Position numbers and translations under genes: made by a program. Positions 1 through 13,400 of a stretch of 64,000 nt of DNA are shown here, one piece after another. The DNA comes from Limnoperna fortunei. Its lineage: Eukaryota > Mollusca > Bivalvia > Mytilida > Modiolidae. Position 1 is the first letter of the stretch. Each line of letters starts with the position of its first letter. The notes below the pieces were generated by a model that saw nothing but the letters and a program-made list of their open reading frames with translations, made no database searches and had not been told where the DNA came from. Location of the stretch: positions 65,711,522-65,775,521 of the forward strand of contig OX104117.1 of the NCBI GenBank assembly GCA_944474755.1, in the 5' to 3' direction.

Positions 1-80
1 AATTAAGTTTTGAGTCGAGCACACCCTGCCCGCAGTGAGACTCGAACATGCAATCTCAGTGATGACAGGCACGGATCCAA
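1..80 (-). repeat. tRNA-type SINE (family 1) fragment
   Basis: The segment with GAGTCGAGCACACCCTGCCC and CAGTGAGACTCGAACATGC matches the middle and B-box part of the better SINE copies at 24140-24345 and 58718-58978, in the same (minus) orientation. It is cut by the window edge. Confidence 0.6.
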
Positions 81-299
81 GGAAAGGCGTACCTGGTGTA
101 CGTCCCGCCCCCACCCTAAAAAAGAGTGATATAGAGCGAGATAACGAGAGTGTAAAACGAGAGAAAAGGAAAAGGAGGAATGATAAAACGAGTAAACGCG
201 TCAAATAAACCAGAGTTCCTTGCCGGGGACACCTTCATTCCTTTATTCCTTTTTCGGTTTAACAAGAATTAATTATTTATGGTCATAGTTGAAAAATAA

Positions 300-1331
300 A
301 GCCAGCTAAAAGAAGGGGTAAAAAAGTAAACAAAGAGTCTAGAAAACTTTGTCTGGATGGCTACTAAATGCTTAGATTACCGGAGCTTCCGAGGGCCCCT
401 TGGCCCCCTACCGCTGCCCTGGACCTGTTGGGAGCCTTGAGCGGCCCAAAGACCCCTCGTCCAACTTTTACGCCTCCCCTAACACAAATTCCTAGACGGT
501 TTATTCACGTTTCTCCAACATTTCTACTTAGACTAAAAACAACAACCAATTAGGACAGGGGATTAAGAGGCGTTCAAAGGGAAAGGTTAAGGATTATCCA
601 ACACAGAATATATAATACAGCTTTTAGATATAATGATGGGCAATTGAACTTTTTGCTAATTTTTTTTTTCGTTTATTGTTGATTATTTTCTTTTATTATT
701 ATTATTATTATTGTGAATTGTATTGGTTTTTTGTTTTGTGTTTTTAAGTTTTATTATTATATATTATCAGAGACATATAATTAATTATGTCTCTGATTTT
801 ATGCATAGCATTACTATTGTATGTCTAGCACTTGCAAAATTCATTTCAAAACATTAACCATCTCCGTATATTGCATCAGCGTTTACACGGTTGGTGAGGT
901 AACTAGTTGTAGAAACACCGTACTTCTGATAGTATAAATAATCACGGTGAATTTTATATCTATTAATCTATAAGTATCTATACTTCGACATAGATATACT
1001 GTTTATGCAATAGTCTAATGGTTATAGTGGTTATACTTTTTAATAATGATTTTAATATAATATAATAATTTTTATTAAATACGCAATTATAGACCATACA
1101 TTATTTGTGATGTATCACTTTATTTCCTTTTATGTAAAACAAAATGCAGAATAATGAGTTAAGACACAAAATTTAAAACTAGTCAACGTTTATTAAACAA
1201 TTAAATTTTACAGGTAATATTAACATAATAATCCTTAAGATGCCCCTCAATCCCCACACTTAAATGAATGTTGTTTTTAACTAATTATCAAATGTTGGAG
1301 AAGCGTGAACACACCTCCTAGACCCGCCCCT
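300..1331. repeat. Inverted MITE-like arms, with no host gene
   Basis: Roughly 300-500 is a minus-strand relative of the hAT-like MITE at 2263-2587; they share the CATCCAGACAAA block and a GAGGCGT-type block. Roughly 490-580 and 1233-1325 are inverted relatives of each other, sharing AAATGTTGGAGAA and GTTGTTTTTA. The right arm ends at GACCCGCCCCTG, resembling the MITE terminus. Between them is AT-rich DNA with an ATT/TTA microsatellite near 690-712. I see no exon here other than a possible, unrecognised upstream sirtuin exon. Confidence 0.5.
766..797. repeat. Short perfect palindrome
   Basis: ATCAGAGACATA (766-777) and TATGTCTCTGAT (786-797) are perfect 12-bp inverted arms around TAATTAAT. 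It may be the centre of the inverted-arm element that surrounds it. Confidence 0.7.
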
Positions 1332-1388
1332 GTTCGACTAGCTACTTTACCTAACTCCTCTTATTATCTACATCAAACTTAAACTTAG

Positions 1389-1489
1389 TTATCTTTATAA
1401 AGGTGCTGGTATTTCCACAGCTGCGGGAATAGGTGATTTTAGAGGTATCCATGGTAAATGGACAAACAATGACAAAGCTAAAGAATATG
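1389..1489 (+). CDS. Sirtuin exon a: NAD-binding GAGIS motif
   Basis: The exon encodes YLYKGAGISTAAG, then DFRG and a KWT segment. It ends one base into a Gly codon before GTAAGT at 1490. The acceptor AG at 1387-1388 has a weak pyrimidine tract, so the left edge is the least certain part. Confidence 0.75.
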
Positions 1490-4400
1490 GTAAGTTATGC
1501 TACACTTAAAAAAAATGCACAAATAAATAGATAAATTGATCAATCATTTAATCAATCAAGCAAGCAAGTAATCAAGCAATCAATAAAAAAACTAAATAAA
1601 CATAAGTCTTGTTTTACCTGGTTCCTAGCATAAAATACCTTTAATGGATGCGAGTAGACTTAATTACTTTTTTCTTTTAAACCTTTACATTGTCCTTGAG
1701 CCCTCTCCGTCAACAATACTTTTGTGTTGACGGACACATCAAAGCTATAAATTGTCTGTGTAAATTACAAAATTGTCAAAACCCTAAGGTTCTTCCTACC
1801 GCAGGCATAGGTTGATCTTAGTCATAATTTGTTCCCAGTTCGGAATATTTTGGTTTTATTGTTTTATGCTCGTCATATTCATATATTGTTTGGCATTTTC
1901 AATCTTTTGGGTAGAGCGCCTCTGATGAGTTCTGAATAGACGAAACTCTTGAATAGACGAAACGCGCGTCATGCGTTGCAAAATGTATCGGCTGGAAATG
2001 TGTTGAATTTTTTTATTTCTAACATGCGTGATGGTTAGCGCTGATGTTCGAGTTTAATTCCCCTAGGTAAGCTCGCTCCGGCATCAACACTTTTGTGCTG
2101 AAGAACACATCAAAGCTATAAATTGTATGTGTAAAATTACAAAATTGTCAAAACCCTAAGGTTCTTCCTACCCCAGGAATAGGTTGATCTTAGTCATAAT
2201 TTGGTTTCCAGTTCGGCATATTTTGGTTTTTTATGTTCTATGCTCTTCATTTTCACATAGTGCAGGGGCGGATCCAGGAATTTTTGTTAGGGGAGGCGTA
2301 CTAGTTCAGTGAGGGGTCTGGGGTAGGGGTCCAGGCCCCCCGAAGCTCTGGTAATCTAAGCCTTTGGTAGCCATCCAGACAAAAGTTTTGTAGACTCGTT
2401 TTTTTTTACTTTTGCCCCTTGTGTAATTAATCTAATTCTTTATAGACAAACTCAATAGATAAAAAAGTAACTCGTTTTCATGTTTTGGGGTATTACTGTA
2501 TCACAAAATTATGCAAATAAAATATATTCTTACCTAGTAAACGATGATTAATTGCTAGAGGTACGCCTTTAATTGGATCCGCGCCTGTAATGTTTGGCAT
2601 TTTCAATCTTTTGGGTAGAGCGCCTCGGATGAGTCTTGAATAGACGAAACTCGCGTCAAGCGTAGCAAACTTTATTGACTGGAACTTTGTTGTATTTTTT
2701 ATTTGTATGTATTTACTAGTTTTTAACGTTAACTATAGTCCTCGGATATATTTACAATAATACTTTTTTCTTGTCCAGGTTTGAAGTCAACTAGCAGTGA
2801 ACCGACAAGCTATGTAAAGAGAGGATATCTCCTTCCAACATATACCCACGAAGCCATCTGTAAGTTAATGGATATGGGAATTATTAAGTACCTTATCAGT
2901 CAAAATACTGACGGTCTACACAGGCTGTCGGGTATCCCGGCAGATAGAATCTCAGAACTCCATGGCAACGGTTTCGAAGAGAAATGTGAAAAATGTGGAA
3001 CTAGACGTTTGCGTAGCTTAAATGTTAGATGTTCCGAAGAGAAGAAAAGCGTTCCTCCACTTACATGTGAAAGATGTAGAATTAATCACAGGACTGGAAA
3101 TACCTGTCAGCAGCCAGTAAGTATGATGAACAACCAGAGGACAAAAAACTTGTCAGCAGTCGGTGGTAGGGGTAAACGTAATCAGAGGACAAGAAATACC
3201 TGTCAGCAGCCAGTAAGTATGGTCCAACCAGAGGACAAAAAGCTTGTCAGCAGTCGGTAATAGGGTAAAAAAGTAATGAGGACTAGAAATACCTGTCAGC
3301 AGGCAGTAAGTATGAAGAGATACCAGAGGACAACTAGACAAAGTCGATCTAGCGATCGCTGATACCCCCGCTTTTGTGAAAATTTCTAAGGTTTTTCGTG
3401 GATTGTGACCTTGAAATTGGATGGATTTCCACCAAAATCAATAGGCTTCTTACCAACAAAATATATAAGAATATTTTAAAGTTTCATTAAAATCGGATGA
3501 AAACTTTTTGAGTTATTTTCCGGAAACAACTTTTTGTAAAAATTTCTAACATTTTTCGTGGACTGTGACCTTGAAATTTGACAGATTTCCCCCAAAATCG
3601 ATAGGCTTCTTACCAACCTGATATATAACAATATCCCAAAGTTTCATTCAAATCACATGCAAACTTTTTGAGTTATCATCCGGAAACAACTTTTTTGTAA
3701 AAATTTCTAACGTTTTTCATGGACTGCGACCTTGAAATTTGATGGATTTCCCCCAAAATCCAAAGGCTTTTTACCAACCTGATATATAACAATATCCCAA
3801 AGTTTCATTCAAATCGGATGCAAACTTTTTGAGTTATTGTCCGGAAACAACTTTTATGTTAAAATTTCTAACGTTTTTCGTGGACTGTGACCTTGAAATT
3901 TGACGGATTTCCCCCAAAATCGATAGGCTTCTTACCAACTTGATATATGACAATATCACAAAGTTTCATTCAAATCGGATGTAAACTTTTTGAGTTATTG
4001 TCCGGAAACAACTTTTTTGTTAAAATTTCTAACGTTTTTCGTGGACTGTGACCTTGAAATTTGACGGATTTCCCCCAAAATCAATAGGCTTCTTACCAAC
4101 CTGATATATAACAATATCCCAAAGTTTCATTCAAATCGGATGTAAACTTTTTGAATTATCATCCGGAAACCAAATGTGGACGGACGAACGGACGGACGGA
4201 CGGACGAACGGACAGACGGACGGACGGACGGACGGACATGAGGACCACTATATACCCCCGACTCTGTCGAGCGGGGGTATAAAAAGCTCGTTAGTAGTCA
4301 GTGTTATGGGTTAAAGGTAATCAGAGTACAGGAAAAGCATGTTAGCAGTTGGTAAAGGTAAAGTGTAATCAGACGACAGGACGATCATGTTAGCATTCGG

Positions 4401-7400
4401 TAAGTACATGTATATGCGTAATCGGAAGACAGGAAGTGCTGGTCAGCAGCTGGTAGTATAATAAAGCAATTTATACAGAAAACATCTGTAGTCAGCAAGT
4501 AGTAAGAGAGCAATCGAAGAACTAAAACTCCTGTCAGCAGTTGGTATATATGAGAAACCAGAGAACAAAAACCTTGTCAGCAGTCGGTGGTAAGGATAAA
4601 AAGTAATCAGATGACTAGAAATACCTGTCAGTAGGCGGTAAGTATGAAGAGAAACAAAAGGACAAAAGCTTGTCAGCATTCGGTGGAAGGGGTTAAAAGT
4701 AATCAGAGTACATGAAAAGCCTGTCAGCAGTTGGTAAGGGTAAAGTGTAATCAGACGACAGGAAGAGCGTGTAAGCAATCGGTAAGTACAAGCTTAATCC
4801 GAGTACAGGAAGTGCTGGTCAGCAGCAGGTACTATAAAGAAGCAATTTATACAGAAAACGTCTGTAGTCAGCAAGTATAAAGAGCAATCGGAGAACTAAA
4901 ACTTCTGTCAGCAGTCGTTATATATGAAGAGCAATGATAGAACAGATCAGTCAAGTATAAAGAGCAATCTTGGAACCGGAAGAGACTCTAAGATGTCATC
5001 AAGTATAAAACGTTATCTTAGAACCGGAAGAACTTGTCAGATGTTTCTTGTACCTCTTTATCAAGTGATAATTCCAATTCAAGAAAAATAACTTACTTTT
5101 TGCTTCTTATTTGTCATATTTATCCATTATAGGGTTGCAATGGATATATGATGAACACTATTATCAACTTTGGGGACTATTTAGAAGGGCCAGTACTGCG
5201 TTCCGCTGAAGAGAATGCAGAAAAATCGGATCTTGTTTTTTGTCTTGGTACAACACTACGCGTAACACCAGCAGCAGACCTTGTGGTAATGGGACAGAAA
5301 CCCAACAGGTTAATTATCTGTAACAGGTGTGTATCATTAACGATGTTAAATTGCTTATGTTCCTGTATAGTCCCGTCAAAAATTTGTCTTTAATGTATGC
5401 ATTCTCTATTGTTGGAAAAACACTTGTCTAATTGCTTGGTGGTAAAATATGGCTGATAACAACCATGACCTCAAACTTTGGCATCAGTTCGCCTTGCTTA
5501 TGCTCCTGTTTATTACCACTTGTCATTTAGAATTAAGCTGTTGTTGATTAATTAAGACCTACGCAGACGTTTAAGTAACACGTATTTTTCATGTCTGTAT
5601 TAAATCGGAACAGCTCTCGGCCAAATCTGTCGACGGTCGGGAAAGTGACCTCGGAGGTAAGTGATCTCCATTTTATTTTGAACTATTTTCAGTCATGTTA
5701 TTCTGGAAACATAGTTGATCCGTTTACATTTATAGACAATACTCCTTTTGAAAAAGTACATTTGGCATATTGTAAATACACTCTTGGTGTTAAACGGACA
5801 AATATAAAACTCAATTATAAAAAATATTATGATAACATAACTTATAATAAAATATCTAGCTTAAACGGCCAAAATAAGATATTTCTTTACAAATCATTAA
5901 AGAAAGAACTTGGAGAAAGAATACTACTTATCTCATTTCGATTTTGAAACTCATAAAAATATTGCAAAATTTAGAATATCAGACCACTTTTTAGAAATAG
6001 AGCGTGGAAGATATAGAAAGGTTTCACGTAAACAACGTATTTGTACTTATTGTAATCAAAATAGTATTGACGATGAAAGCCACTTCTATTTAGATTGCGA
6101 TCATAATCTTATGTATAGAAATAAACTATTGTTAGATTTTAATATTGTAAATGAAACTAGTAATACCTATGATCAAGATAATTCTATTAAAATACTATCT
6201 CCGACACAAATTTTTCGGCAAACTCAGAGTATTGCCTCTTTAATCATCAGAACTGGGGATAGGAGACTCATACACTTTATTTGACGATATTCGTGCTATT
6301 TTCTTGTTAGCTTTTATATTTTGTTTTCTGTCATGAATCATTTACATGTCATTTATTTGACAATGTGTCAAGTCTGCCTAGAATGCTGGCACTCATCTTT
6401 GTGTGGTTATAAACAGAAATTAAACCATTTTATTGCTTGGAGGCAAAATTGGTTCATAACAGCCATGTCCTCAACCTTCAGCCTTAGTTCGTCTTCTCTT
6501 CCCTTTCAAAACTATATGGAGTCGAATTCCTGCAGTTATGAACATAAATTTATGGTAGCCGACTTGTTAGTTTAAACATATTTTACTTGCTCAAATATGC
6601 AAATAGGACAAGACACAAGTTAAACAAACTTATGAAGTCTCAACTGAAATATACAATATATTACAATAAGAACGTTCGTAGAGCATGCATACAATTAAAT
6701 ATAATTTATAGTATATCATATGTGTGAAGTAAAATATGTACAAGGAGAAAGACAGAAGGTATAAGGAAAGAAAAAATGTTACAGATATTAGAAAAATAAA
6801 GAATAAGGATGATGTGATGATATGAGCGATTCAAAAACCTTGTGTTTAATGCATTAAACAATATGGAATCTTTTCTGACCCTTTGATATATTCATATACA
6901 TGTTTAAAAACTTGTTCGTTCTGTTCGGTGGACAATAACGGGTTGCCAGATGTTAAAAGTTCTAGATTTACTGGACAGTAATTTGGTAGCCAGGCAAGGT
7001 TATCAAATAATCTGTCTCTAATATTAGTATATTTAGAACATGCAAAGAAATAATGAAACGAATCTTCACGGTTAGACCCACAACAACAGGATGGATCAGA
7101 AATAATATTTACTTTGTACAGATCATAGTTTAAAAATGAAGCAAAGCATCTTAGTTGTGTTAGGACAATATTGAATTTGCGCTGTCCATATTCATAATGC
7201 TTCGGAACTTTTTTTTTTTTTTAATTCGGATTAAAAATTTAAAGATAGGTTCGACATTACGGATTGACATATCTAAGCTGTTCCACTGTCGAATAGTTGA
7301 CGGTCTATTCGTTAGTCATGGACAGTCCACAATAAGGGGTCATAATGTTATGACCGTTACGACTTGTTTCTTACTATGTTAGAGGAATCCATTTCAAGAA

Positions 7401-10400
7401 GTCAAAATATAGAATAATATTATACCGGACAAAAATAAGTATAATCAGAATGTCAATATGAAGTGTTTGAACCTGTCACGGTATGTTTTAAAATTAGAAA
7501 CGAATATCTTGTCTATTCTGATCAAAATAAAAAAATAACCATTCAAGCATTAAATGTCGCACATCAAATCTTTTTAGCTTGAAAATGAATTTAAAATATA
7601 TATGTGGCATATAAAATGTAAGTTTTAAGAGTTATAGGATAAAAAATTGCGCAGAGTGAATGTTGAAAATATCAGCACGAGTGCCGTAGAACGCATCAGA
7701 TTAAACAAATGCTGGAGTTCAATCTTAATGAGTGACCATATTTTCAAAATACACAATGCGTTGTTGGTTTTTCTGTTACACTGTCACACTATAGGATTAA
7801 ACACCGTTTTCAATGGATTTATCGGTATATCTTTGTGAGTGAGTTGGTCTTGTTGATATACCGATAAATCCATTTAAAACGGCGTTTAATCCTTATAATT
7901 CTTTAAAATTCCATTAAGAAATTAATTTATCTAACGTGTTTCTCAACTTCATATTTCTAGTGTATTTCGTAGCGGAATGACTGAACGTATGAATATTGTG
8001 TTTATTTTTAAACGTACGATTATTTCCATAACCATTTTCCGATTTTAAATAAACACAATTTTTAGTTTTACATCAATCTGTAACCTTATTTTCTGTATCG
8101 AACACAAGGAAAGTTTTAAATTTAACAAATCATTAATGATAATTCATCAAACAAATAATTTGTAAGTTGATCGCTACTTTCGATATTGAAAGCCGCCATC
8201 TTTGTTTACATTGGTTACGCCAAAAATAGTTCGGTCAACGTCGTTTATCCTAAAATAAATGCAGTCAGATTTCCGGTGAAACTATAACAATAGAATAGGA
8301 GCTCTCTATTATACAAGGTACAAAAGTTATGTACCCATGTTTATTCGGTTGCCATGCAAATTAAAAGTTATTTTGCGCATTGACTGACAAACGTTTTCGT
8401 TTACTATTTATTCGTTTTAAAGGGAAACTTCGCGAAAAAATGAAAATTTGATATGTTATTCTTCAACTAAAAAGAAACACATTTGCCTCTTGATGTTTTA
8501 TTATATTTTCAGTGGTTAAGTTTCTGCATGGAATTTACCGTGAAAAAAATGCACTTATGGAGGTCCGCCATCTTGTCACCATCTCGTCACTAGATGGCGA
8601 TACTAGACATCCAAGTACCTTAAAGGTCGTCGTATGATAATAACGCGAAACGGTCAATAACAGAAGGTTGTACTATAAGACAAGGTAGTGGAAAGATTAC
8701 GTTTCGTATTCCTGATCTATATATATGCAATTTGATAGGAAAAAAGTCCATAAATATTAATTAAATTGAAAATTGTTCGTATTATTATTTTCAACTTAAT
8801 CAGATTAAGCAACTTACAGAACGAAACTTTTTTATACAAAATATTTGCGAAGTTGACTATTTAAGAAATAACGGTCATTAAATGAAATATTTTTAAGTAC
8901 TCTGGTTTTCGCGCATCAAAATTTCACTTCACGTTTAGTACATTTATAATTATTATTATCATTATTATTATTATAATTATTATTACTGGTAACATTTATT
9001 GTGCGTGTGCGTAACACAGTTTCCAAAATTTTACATGTTGTGTATATTTGAGTTAATGTGTAAGTTTTACACTTCCTCTGACTTGGCATCTAAAGGTATT
9101 CGAAATCTTATATACATCCTGTGTTCTGACATTTCGGTGTATTCAAATCATACCTGTCCTTGGCAGGAGGGGGTGTGCCTTTCTAATTTCGAATTACATG
9201 ATTAACCTTAAATCTGGTTAGCTTTTGAAAAGTCCGAATATTCATACTTCAAAGTCGGCGTCAAATGATCTAGTAATTGCAATAAACATCCTGTTTGTTT
9301 ACCTGCTAATTCTGTTAATTACCCTTCATAAACGATTGATTGATTGATTGATTAATGGTGTTTAACGCCCGAGCAGCAATATTTCAGCTATATTCAGGCG
9401 ATCCTTCATAAACGAGTAATGATTTACCTGTAACATTTTCACGTCCAGGTACAACTGCCTTTTCAAGACGTGCAAAATTATCAACGGAATTTTATTATAT
9501 ATATATAAATAATCATATGAATATATCTTTTATTACAATTATTATTTAGGTAAATTATATCTGAGTTAAATAAAGACAGGTTAAAATTTGTGTCTAAAAT
9601 ACTTTTATTAAAACAAAGATCATTAAAACATTAAGACGTATTTGGTAATCTTATGTTGTCAGACGGTCATTAGTCATCGCCACAGTTTATATATTCTTTA
9701 AAGAGCTTAGGCAGAAAAACATATGTTTAAACTGGATTATTTATCATATTTACTGGATAATTACATTTATCACGTCACAAACGCAGTCACGTGATAAAAT
9801 ACTGTCAATATGGCGGCCCCCATACACAAAATTTTACCACCTTTAATCCACTCTAGAAGCGTAACGGTAAAGAATACAATAAGACATCAAAGGGCAATTA
9901 TATTTCTTTTTATTTGAAGAATAACATATCAAATTTTCATTTTTTCGCGAAGTTTCCCTTTAAAATTAAAGACAACTTTGCAAATTTACAAGAACAATGG
10001 ATATTTAATACCTCTATTTTGATCAGAAAACATGAAAAACAGGGGGTGTATTCTTAAGTGCTGCAAAAAAATGCACCAATTTTAATTTCGATGAAAAAAA
10101 TTCCATAGATTTCTGAAATATTCATCTTTAACATGTGTAATTTTTGACTTGTGACGACCTTTTTTTTTCGAGAAAAAAAATTTCAAAGTCGAGCATTATT
10201 TCTGTTGCTGTTCATTCATGTGTGATAATTTTCGGTGTGTTCGTATATGAAACATGAACAAGGTGCGTGTGATTTGCCATCGGGTTTTGTAAAAAGTCTC
10301 GTTTTAATGCTATACATTTTATTTTAAAGGTGTTTAAATTTGAAAATAAATAGAGTAAAAAATAATGACAATAATATATATATTTTTAATGAAGTAACAC

Positions 10401-13400
10401 ATAAAAATAAGCAGGTTTTTTTTCGCAAAACAGTAGCATTCGTCACATTCTGTGCAAGGTATTATTCGCTCTAGTTCTCTATCACTAAAATTTATTGAAA
10501 TATCAGCAATTTACTTCAAGCCACAGATCGTTCCCTATTTTTCGATCTAAATTGGTTTTTTTTGCACAATGATTGTGTTGAAAATATTTTAGCAGTTTAA
10601 TTTCTACAACAACCGAACATTTCATTGAACGTTTTTATAACATGTTTAATCTGCCGTGTCTTGTGCGTATCTGAAATGCGTCAAATTAAGATTTATTATA
10701 AACAATGTCTTGTGTATATAGCTAATATGTTGGTAGAAAGTGTATTATTTTATTTTTTTTTATTCTTCAAATAGTTCGATAAAATAATTGTTCGCATAAA
10801 TGGCACAGAACAGCGATCCCTGTATGACTAATACTTATATTTTAGTTTAGTTGAAATGTATTAGCATGGGCAAAAAAAGCGTTTATAAGAGCGTTGGATG
10901 GCAGAGGGTTCTCGGACTACTTATTTTCGTGCAAATGCTACATTTTTACGTTCACGTGGGGACAACAAGGCAGAACAATTAACACTAGAAGACCAACATC
11001 TAATGTGCAAAACGTGGCACGGACTTAATAAGTCGCACGTCAAAACCTTTCAAAATGATCTAAATTTTAAGAAAGAAATTCAATGCACCTTGCTGTATAC
11101 GAACGCCCCCCCCCCCCCCCTTAGAACGAATAATCGTAACCTCGCTTTTTTTGGCGTTAATCCGACAAATCACAAAACTAACTTCGGATTATAACGGCAG
11201 TAAAAATCGGCCTACCACCCCTTCCACCCCCCACTTCGTAAAACAAACCAGAAAATAAACGTCCAACAAACAAATATAAATGTAATTTGTGCATACAATA
11301 TTTGTTCAAGGAGGGGTTTTTTTTTAAATCGTGACATTTAACATTGCGGAAATTCCGAATCTGCATGGTTATGGCGGGGGTCCAAAATAGCACTGCCAAA
11401 ATCTGCATCATGAATCTTCCACAATTATATGTCCATGGAGTATTATCAAAACTTTCCCAATACGTAAGTACTCTAAAACTGTTGTCTGTAGATTGGTTTC
11501 TCCCTATTCATTATAGCCAAATACACCAAAAAAAACCCACACATAGTGATAAATGCCAGCAACACCTTTTAGAAGACATCTAACAATTATGTTCTACTTG
11601 AATAAATTTGATCAGATTATTTTGTGCTTGCATTTTTTTTCAGATTTTATCTATCAAGATTGTAAAAAAAAGAAACAATTACTTGCATTTTATATTTTAT
11701 TTTCTATTTTCAGTCATTGACATTTGGTTGTTTGGTGGCTACAAAATATTATCTGACTTTATACTAGACACCATAAGATAAGGATAATTCAGACCAACTT
11801 TGCTTGAAGTTGGCAATAAAGGGTTTCCGAGTAGATTTTGTAAACAAAAGCACACGACGTGAATTTTAAACATAGTCAATTGATTCAAAAATTAAATAAC
11901 ACCGTTATAAACTGGGGGTTCTAAAACCTATGGGTTTTTCATCAAACCATAAAACGACCAGGCCAATGAACAGTACTGCAAGACAATGGCACATTAAAGT
12001 CAGGTTGGAGAAATAACTGAACACACATTATTAAGAACATTGCAAAACTGTTTTTAATTTTGGAAAGCACAATCTTTTTCCTGCATAAGACCGTCTCATG
12101 AATATGCATTCTCAAGAACATTCAATACGTCAGTAAAGTATTAAAGATGATTGGAAGAGGTGGTACAAGTGGTTTCTATACAACCATGGCTAGTTAGGCT
12201 TGCGCATGATGACGCCTTCTAGTATAAACCATCTCCAAACCTTGATACAATTGCAGGTTACCTACATACAGAGCATCTCTACAAAAAAAATAATAGATTT
12301 TCAATTAGGAAAAGAAAACAGTAAAGGACAATTTAAGAATCTGAAAATAATTTGGGAATGCAAAGTATTTTAAAGTCTCAGTAATAGCCTAAATAGGATT
12401 TAAAGAAAAAACATTTTAGCCTACACGGCCTGCCATACCACAATCAATTACCGGACGTGAATCACTTGACCGTTACCTTACTTTTAGACTTGTCTCCCTT
12501 AATTACTTGACAACGGACACATTTAAGTGCTGCGATTTTTTGCACCACGTTAAAATTACTTCAAACAAACTTAAATCAAATCTATATATAATTACCTTTG
12601 TCCCATAGACGATCCAATTTGTGACTACATCGGGAACAGTGTTTTAAAAATTTTCAGAGGTCTGCCAACATTTTCTAAAGTTGTTCCTTGACGATGGAAA
12701 AATATCTATAGCTACTTTTTTTTAGATGGACTGTAATTTTCTGCTGTAATTGCCCGACGGGGGAAGCATCCGCGTCTTAGAATAAAGTATTGTGTATTCT
12801 TGAGTTGAACTGTATTAGCTGTGTACATTTTTCAAGTCCAGTCAAAAACTTCGCGTCAATACGAAAATGGAGGTCTTTCCAAGTGACTGCATCTCATGAA
12901 TATTTTGAAGGGAGATGCAATGTTACCTGATCGAAATGATGGTGTGACTGGTCACAGCAATGGCGTCTGTATTTCTGCTCATTACGTCACAGCTTCTTGT
13001 GGTGGCGGGAAACCTCTCGTGTCTCTCGGCCTTCTTCACTCCACCAATGGTTGGTCACTGGAACACCCCCGAGATGCCCCGGACAAGAGATCTGGTCTGA
13101 ACAATCACCCATAAACAGGGAAGTGCCTAATTTCACCACACCCCCCTCCGTTTTCTTAGGGACGGGACCCCTGTTCCGTTTAACTGAGAACACCTAGCCT
13201 ACTACTCCCCGTAACCATGGGACTGAACTAGGCGAACCTTCACTTCACATAATATGTAAAATACACTGAGGCCATCTCCTTCCTCACTACCCAACAGCCG
13301 ACACCAACCAATTCCTCGCCACAAGAACAAAAAACATGTCCAATACTCTGACGCAACGACACTGCGAAAACACCACAAGAACCAAGACTAATAAATTCAT

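Larger units (their letters stand above)
1690..2705 (+). repeat. Tandem duplication (~380-bp units), retrozyme-like, in sirtuin intron 1
   Basis: Two adjacent copies share AACACATCAAAGCTATAAAT-type, CAAAACCCTAAGGTTCTTCC and GGCATTTTCAATCTTTTGGG blocks. The first is about 1700-2035; the second is about 2075-2262 plus 2588-2705, interrupted by a 325-bp MITE. Without the MITE the copies are about 380 bp apart. Each unit has a hammerhead ribozyme motif at the same place. Tandem units of a few hundred bp carrying type I hammerheads are the known form of metazoan retrozymes. Calling this one is inference, but motif and arrangement agree. Confidence 0.65.

Noticed and set aside
10898..11194. 98-codon plus-strand ORF
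   Set aside because: Ends in a poly-Pro run from a C tract and in a dispersed repeat; no domain recognised.
12896..13197. Short ORFs at 12896-13197, repeated at 17726-18156
   Set aside because: They lie within the two LTR copies; the repetition comes from the LTRs and no protein domain is seen.
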